Below are positions 60,241 through 64,000 of a stretch of 64,000 bases of DNA, one piece after another. Position 1 is the stretch's first letter, and the number at the start of each line of letters is the position of its first letter. The DNA comes from Botrytis cinerea B05.10 (lineage: Eukaryota; Ascomycota; Leotiomycetes; Helotiales; Sclerotiniaceae): NCBI RefSeq assembly GCF_000143535.2, contig NC_037312.1, positions 806,001 to 870,000 on the forward strand, in the 5' to 3' direction. The notes beneath the pieces were generated by a model. That model was given only the letters and a program-made list of their open reading frames with translations. It did not search any database and was not told the origin of the DNA. The position numbers and the translations under genes are program-made.

Positions 60241-60891
60241 TTAGGTTATTGATAAATCTTTTGTGGCACATGTGTTAAGTTAGTATATCTTCAAATGCAT
60301 TGCAAGCGCTGGACATTGCATCGTATTGGAGTTTCTACTTTCAGCATATTCATTTTCTTGTACACATTTTTCTCATTTTCTTTTCTTTTTTTTTTGATGT
60401 CGTAACGAAACACGATACCCAACGCTTCCTATGGATTTAGGCATAATAAGGGTACATAACATAGACGCATGGATGACGGGAGGAGTGAACTGCGAAATCA
60501 CTGGTTGATCTCTTCTTTTGGTGGCAAGCAGGTACATTTTAGGGGGCAATGGAAAATGAAGGCGGACATTATGAAACAATGTATTCAAAGGGGGCGGAAT
60601 GGAAAGATGGAATTTCAAAGTGTACAAATATAGGGTAGTAGCCGATATGATCATCATGATTCAAAATTATACAGAAAAATATGTTTTAAATGTACTTGAT
60701 CCATTATTTCAATGTGACTTTGAGTGTTAAAATCCTGCAATCTAGACAAGCCATAAGGTATAGGTTGTCTCTTCTTAACTTTGGAATCCATCTATGAAAG
60801 CCAAGTTCCTGTTTCATCTCTCTGTTAACTTTTCAAATCCTTCATCACATCGCCGTCACCGCCATCACCATCACCACCACCATCGCCATCA
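60241..60891. other. Convergent intergenic region, STE11 to GGCT-like gene
   Basis: These 651 bases should hold both 3' UTRs. They contain a T-rich stretch at about 60383-60394 and a run of CAC/CAT triplets (about 60853-60893) that reaches the stop codon of the GGCT-like gene. No gene is supported. Confidence 0.5.
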
Positions 60892-61830
60892 TCAGACGCC
60901 CCCTCCCATCTCGCAAGCGGGAATGTAAACACGCATCACATCTCGTACATACGATGAAGGAAACCCCTTGGAAAGCGCATCCTGAATCCCGCGATTCATG
61001 CGCGTGATGTATTCTGGATTAGGGGCGGAAGGAGTGGTGCGCTGGGTATCGATGTAGGTTAGTGCACGGGTTTGAAGGGGCAGAGATTGCTGCGAGGTGG
61101 TTGCGGTTGCGGTTGTGGTTGTGGTTGTGGTTGTGGTGGAGGGAGAATGGTGAGATGGTTTAGAGGAGGAGAAGGATGGAGAGGTAGAGGGATATGTAAA
61201 TGGGGATGTTGATGCTAATCCAGTGATCGAAGAAGTAGAAACGGAAGCGGGAAATAAAGACAATAGGAATGAAACCGCGGGCGCGGAAAGTGTTGGCGAG
61301 ACGGATAGGAGAGTGATGCGAGGATGAATTTTTGTGTATGCGAAGGGTACGCCTTCGCTGGTGTCGAGGAGGGTTTCGTCGCGGGGGGAGAGCGTGTAGA
61401 GGAGTCCGTAGATGGGGGGTTGAGGGGTGAGGGGGGAGTGTGTCTCTTTTGCTGCTTTGAGGGGAGGGGGAGGGGGAGGTAGAGGAAAGGCGGGTGGAGG
61501 ATTGTTTTTGTTTTTATTTTTGTTTTCGGCATCCTTCCCGTCTTCCAAATTACCTTCCTCTCCCTCCTCACACCCAAACTCAGACTCAGCCCCCTCTCCC
61601 TCTCCCTCTCCCTCTCCCTCTCCCTCTCCCTCTCCCTCTCCCTCTCCCCCACAAAAAACAATATTAGCATATCCCCTCTGATTCACTATCCATCGATAAT
61701 CCTGCAACAAACCCATGCCCACGAAAATCGAGTCCGGACAACGCATTTTCATCTGCGCGAGAGACAGGTTGGAACCGTAGGCGAAATAGAGGGTTTGTGG
61801 TTTGGGGGTGGTGGGGTCGGGAGTGTGCAT
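60892..61830 (-). CDS. Gamma-glutamylcyclotransferase-like protein with repeat insert
   Basis: A single open frame of 312 residues on the minus strand. Residues 14-22 read LYFAYGSNL, the glutathione-degrading gamma-glutamylcyclotransferase signature, followed by MKMRCPDSIFVGMGLLQDYRW. The family continues at IYGLLYTLSPRDETLLDTSEGVPFAYTK, where the Glu of SEGV (near residue 159) is the expected catalytic acid, and ends with YITRMNRGIQDALSKGFP and YVRDVMRVYIP. Between these parts lies an insert of about 77 residues: roughly nine Glu-Gly pairs encoded by a CTCCCT microsatellite, an acidic/Lys-Asn run and a proline run. A second low-complexity loop of Ser/Thr (residues about 190-245) includes a Thr run encoded by GGTTGT repeats. 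Typical proteins are about 190-220 residues. Some of the insert could be an unspliced intron, but no in-frame splice is needed. Confidence 0.85.
   Translation of the reverse strand: MHTPDPTTPKPQTLYFAYGSNLSLAQMKMRCPDSIFVGMGLLQDYRWIVNQRGYANIVFCGGEGEGEGEGEGEGEGEGEGAESEFGCEEGEEGNLEDGKDAENKNKNKNNPPPAFPLPPPPPPLKAAKETHSPLTPQPPIYGLLYTLSPRDETLLDTSEGVPFAYTKIHPRITLLSVSPTLSAPAVSFLLSLFPASVSTSSITGLASTSPFTYPSTSPSFSSSKPSHHSPSTTTTTTTTTATATTSQQSLPLQTRALTYIDTQRTTPSAPNPEYITRMNRGIQDALSKGFPSSYVRDVMRVYIPACEMGGGV
61591..61650. repeat. (TCTCCC)n microsatellite in coding sequence
   Basis: About nine TCTCCC units are read on the plus strand. On the minus strand they encode Glu-Gly dipeptides within the GGCT-like protein. 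The period of six keeps the frame when copy number changes. Confidence 0.9.
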
Positions 61831-62333
61831 TTTTGATTCTTTTTTTTATTGGTATGTCCATGAGAAGGGGGGGAATGATGAGGATGGTGAAGTATGTATA
61901 GCCAGTTGATTGATTGATCGAGAGCGCAAGTAATAGTGCCAGTGCGAGGAATCGTAAAACCCATATATTCACCTACTTACCTAGAGACTCAACCCCCGAA
62001 CAGGAAAAGAAAAATCCAAATATGAAACAACTTCACATATCCTCAATCAAAGAAATCATATGTAATATATATAACCTTCTATCAAATCCCTTTCACACTT
62101 ATACGCACGTTTCAAACTTCTATCTTATACTATTTTATTCTATTCTGATCTATCGATCCCGATTATTCACATTGATAATCGGCTAGTTTATTCATTTATT
62201 TGTTTAGAATACTTGAATAGTAATAGTGAATTTCTAATAGTAGAATATCGATTTATGAATTATTTGATTCATTAATTAAAGAAAAAGAGAAGGAGGAAAA
62301 GATAGAAAAAAGGAAAAGAAGGAACTATTTTCT

Positions 62334-62334
<1 letters not shown>

Positions 62335-62372
<38 letters not shown>
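62335..62372. repeat. (TTCT)n microsatellite
   Basis: About nine TTCT units read directly in non-coding DNA. Confidence 0.88.
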
Positions 62373-62577
62373 CACACTTGCCAGCTTTCACTTTCACTTT
62401 CTACCTATTCATTTATCTATTCATTTATTAATTCCAATGAATTTCTCAGAGGTACAAAGAAAAAAAAAAAACAAGGAGAGAAAAACCAATTCTCTCCCTA
62501 TTACCAAAACGCGTATATCTTCTCAATATTAAAATCCAAATCCAACTTATCACATACACATATACAATCCCTCAACT

Positions 62578-62662
62578 TACATTTACATTTACATTTACAT
62601 TTACACAATCCAACCAACTACTCCAAAATCAAAATCAAAAATCAAAAATCAAAAATCAAAAT
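62578..62662. repeat. ACATTT and AAAAATC tandem repeats
   Basis: Two neighbouring short arrays: four ACATTT hexamers (about 62578-62605), then five to six AAAATC/AAAAATC units (about 62619-62662). Both are non-coding. Confidence 0.8.
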
Positions 62663-63638
62663 AAAATAGCTCAAATAACACAACAAATCATAACCCCTCA
62701 ACCCCTCAACCCCTCAATCTCCACATCGTTAATATTCCACTGCTCAACTCTTGAAGAAATATACCTATATATCCTATTATATCTATCCATCCATCTATTC
62801 ATGAAATCGATCCATTAATCAATTCATCAATCAATCATACCCACCGCCATACACATACCCATTCAACCCGACATATAGGAAACCATCCAACCCAACCCAA
62901 CCCAACACCAAATAAGCGAAAACCGATGAGTACCCACAAACACAGAACAGAATGCGAATGAACCCACCAAGAAATACCAGATTAGTGATGACGATAAAGT
63001 AAACATATATATGTGTAGAAAAAAATTGATTCTCGATTCAATTCATAAATCTACGAATGCTCATTTGGTGTATCCATCCACCTTCATAATATATTCAACA
63101 TACTTCCAAGCACAAAGATTCCTCACCAATCCAATCGCCTAGTTTATATGTGCATGAGCACTCTATTCAACATCTCGAAATCTCGCTCCTAACGCCCTAT
63201 CAAAATCCAAATCTCCCAACGCCTATCAATGAATGATGCAACAAGCATAAATACTCCTAAAACACCCTTCCCTCCCCTTCCTTTACCTGTATCTTTAATA
63301 TAGTCAAGTTCACCCAATTCAATGATTGTATCCCTCGCCATCCATCCCAATCCGTCCATTCCTCAATATACAGATATGCATGCAACTGCACTTCCCGACT
63401 ACCTTTCCATTAATCCAACCATGAGACAAAAGTAAAGAGTATTCCCTATCCCTGTTACTAGCTGTATAGCTGTATTCTATGCCACGCGCGCTTGCAAGTA
63501 TGCATTCACTTTTTTGCTTTTAGTGCGAGTAAAGTAGTAAACCAATTCCGTAACTCCATCCCAAATGCAACGCGACTCAAAGCAAGCAAATATCGCAACA
63601 ATGAACCATACAAAAGTACTAAATCTGAAATCAAAGAA

Positions 63639-64000
63639 TCAAGATTCCATTTCAAACAACCCATTGTCCAACTCAAACATCTTCTCATTACCCAACGACC
63701 CTAAATCAGGCAGTAAGCCCCCGTCCTTACTACGTTTGTAAGAAATGCGTTTAGATTTAAGTTGGACCTCTTCTCTTTCCTCCAATCCAAACATCTTCTC
63801 ATTGCCCAACGACCCTAAATCAGGCAGTAAGCCCCCATCCTTACTACGTTTGTAAGAAATGCGTTTAGGTTTAAGTTGGACCTCTTCCCTTTCCTCCAAT
63901 CCAAACATATTTTCACTGTCCAAAGAAGGTAAATCAGGCAGCAGACCTCCATCCTTACTGCGTTTGTAATGTATACGTTTGAATTGAATATTGTCCTTTT
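63639..64000 (-). CDS. C-terminal part of a 38-residue tandem-repeat protein
   Basis: The frame is open from the right edge of the window to TGA at 63639-63641, so only the last 120 residues are seen. It consists of 38-residue repeats: two complete near-identical units plus parts of others, each with LKPKRISYKRSKDGG, LLPDLGSLGNEKMFGLEE and REEVQ. Each unit is 114 bp, so repeat number can change without shifting frame. The unit mixes a basic half (KRISYKRSKDG) and an acidic half (GLEEREE). The last unit degenerates into MFELDNGLFEMES and stop. I do not recognise the family; the N terminus lies outside the window and could carry a known domain. Confidence 0.72.
   Translation of the reverse strand, partial: KDNIQFKRIHYKRSKDGGLLPDLPSLDSENMFGLEEREEVQLKPKRISYKRSKDGGLLPDLGSLGNEKMFGLEEREEVQLKSKRISYKRSKDGGLLPDLGSLGNEKMFELDNGLFEMES
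63674..64000. repeat. 114-bp tandem repeat array
   Basis: Starts of the unit CAAACAT align at 63674, 63788 and 63902, giving an exact 114-bp period. The first two units differ at only a handful of positions; the third, next to the edge, is more diverged. The array is coding on the minus strand and continues past the window. Confidence 0.9.

Larger units (their letters stand above)
61831..63638. other. Intergenic region rich in simple repeats
   Basis: This region holds the promoter of the GGCT-like gene (left) and the 3' UTR of the repeat-protein gene (right). Tracts include TTCT (about 62335-62372), A-runs near 62459-62471, ACATTT (about 62578-62605), AAAAATC (about 62619-62662) and CCCTCAA (about 62694-62718). 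It is strongly AT-rich. No gene is supported. Confidence 0.55.

Noticed and set aside
1..64000. tRNA, rRNA, CRISPR, integrase or secondary-metabolite genes
   Set aside because: I scanned for tRNA B-box-like GGTTCGAATCC sequences, regularly spaced repeats, transposase or reverse-transcriptase motifs and large synthase motifs and saw none. A covariance-model search would be needed to exclude divergent small RNAs.

Overview
This window is nuclear DNA of a filamentous ascomycete (Pezizomycotina). The genes carry many short GT-AG introns (about 45-200 nt) with CTNAC-like branch sites. They encode eukaryotic housekeeping proteins and several fungus-restricted families (an ATG43/DUF1770 type, a DUF7730 type, a fungal double-hotdog thioesterase-like family). 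The AT-leaning, microsatellite-rich intergenic DNA and the protein style suggest Leotiomycetes, perhaps a Botrytis/Sclerotinia relative. That placement is inference; no search was run.

Layout. 1-14.5 kb is gene-sparse: a Hal4/Hal5-type kinase (3833-5495, +) behind a long ATG-free leader, and an unrecognised disordered protein (7916-9326, -). 14.5-33.7 kb is compact and mostly divergent or convergent pairs: RPC19-type Pol I/III subunit, a complex I LYR subunit, BUD31, a CaMKK-like kinase, BET5/TRAPPC1, PEX3, ATG101, a ZNF511-like zinc-finger protein, an EST1/SMG7-like protein, adenosine kinase and ribosomal protein uL2. 35.7-52.3 kb holds an acidic WHIM-like chromatin protein, an ATG43/DUF1770 protein, an unrecognised gene interrupted by one in-frame TAG, a MARVEL-type membrane protein, urease accessory UreF, splicing factor CWC2, a DUF7730 protein, a decayed thioesterase-like gene and VPS18. 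52.3-57.3 kb has no convincing gene and contains a minisatellite. 57.3-64 kb holds the STE11 MAPKKK, a gamma-glutamylcyclotransferase-like protein with a microsatellite-encoded insert, and the C-terminal end of a protein built of near-identical 38-residue repeats that runs off the right edge.

The genes do not form a pathway cluster. There is no secondary-metabolite cluster, no intact transposon, no recognisable tRNA or rRNA and no CRISPR array. Loose themes are signalling kinases (Hal-type, CaMKK, STE11), autophagy and organelle biology (ATG101, ATG43-like, PEX3, VPS18, BET5) and RNA processing (BUD31, CWC2, EST1/SMG7-like). Exon boundaries were worked out by hand by joining frames at consensus splice sites, and each model keeps an open frame with a length divisible by three except where a defect is stated.

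I did not find an obviously new biological system. The items most worth a second look are the lone in-frame TAG in the 40-41 kb gene, the truncated thioesterase-like gene at 48-49 kb, the 38-residue repeat protein at the right edge, the repeat-encoded insert in the gamma-glutamylcyclotransferase-like protein, the paired uORFs touching the STE11 start, and the diverged tandem duplication between the ATG101 and ZNF511-like genes.
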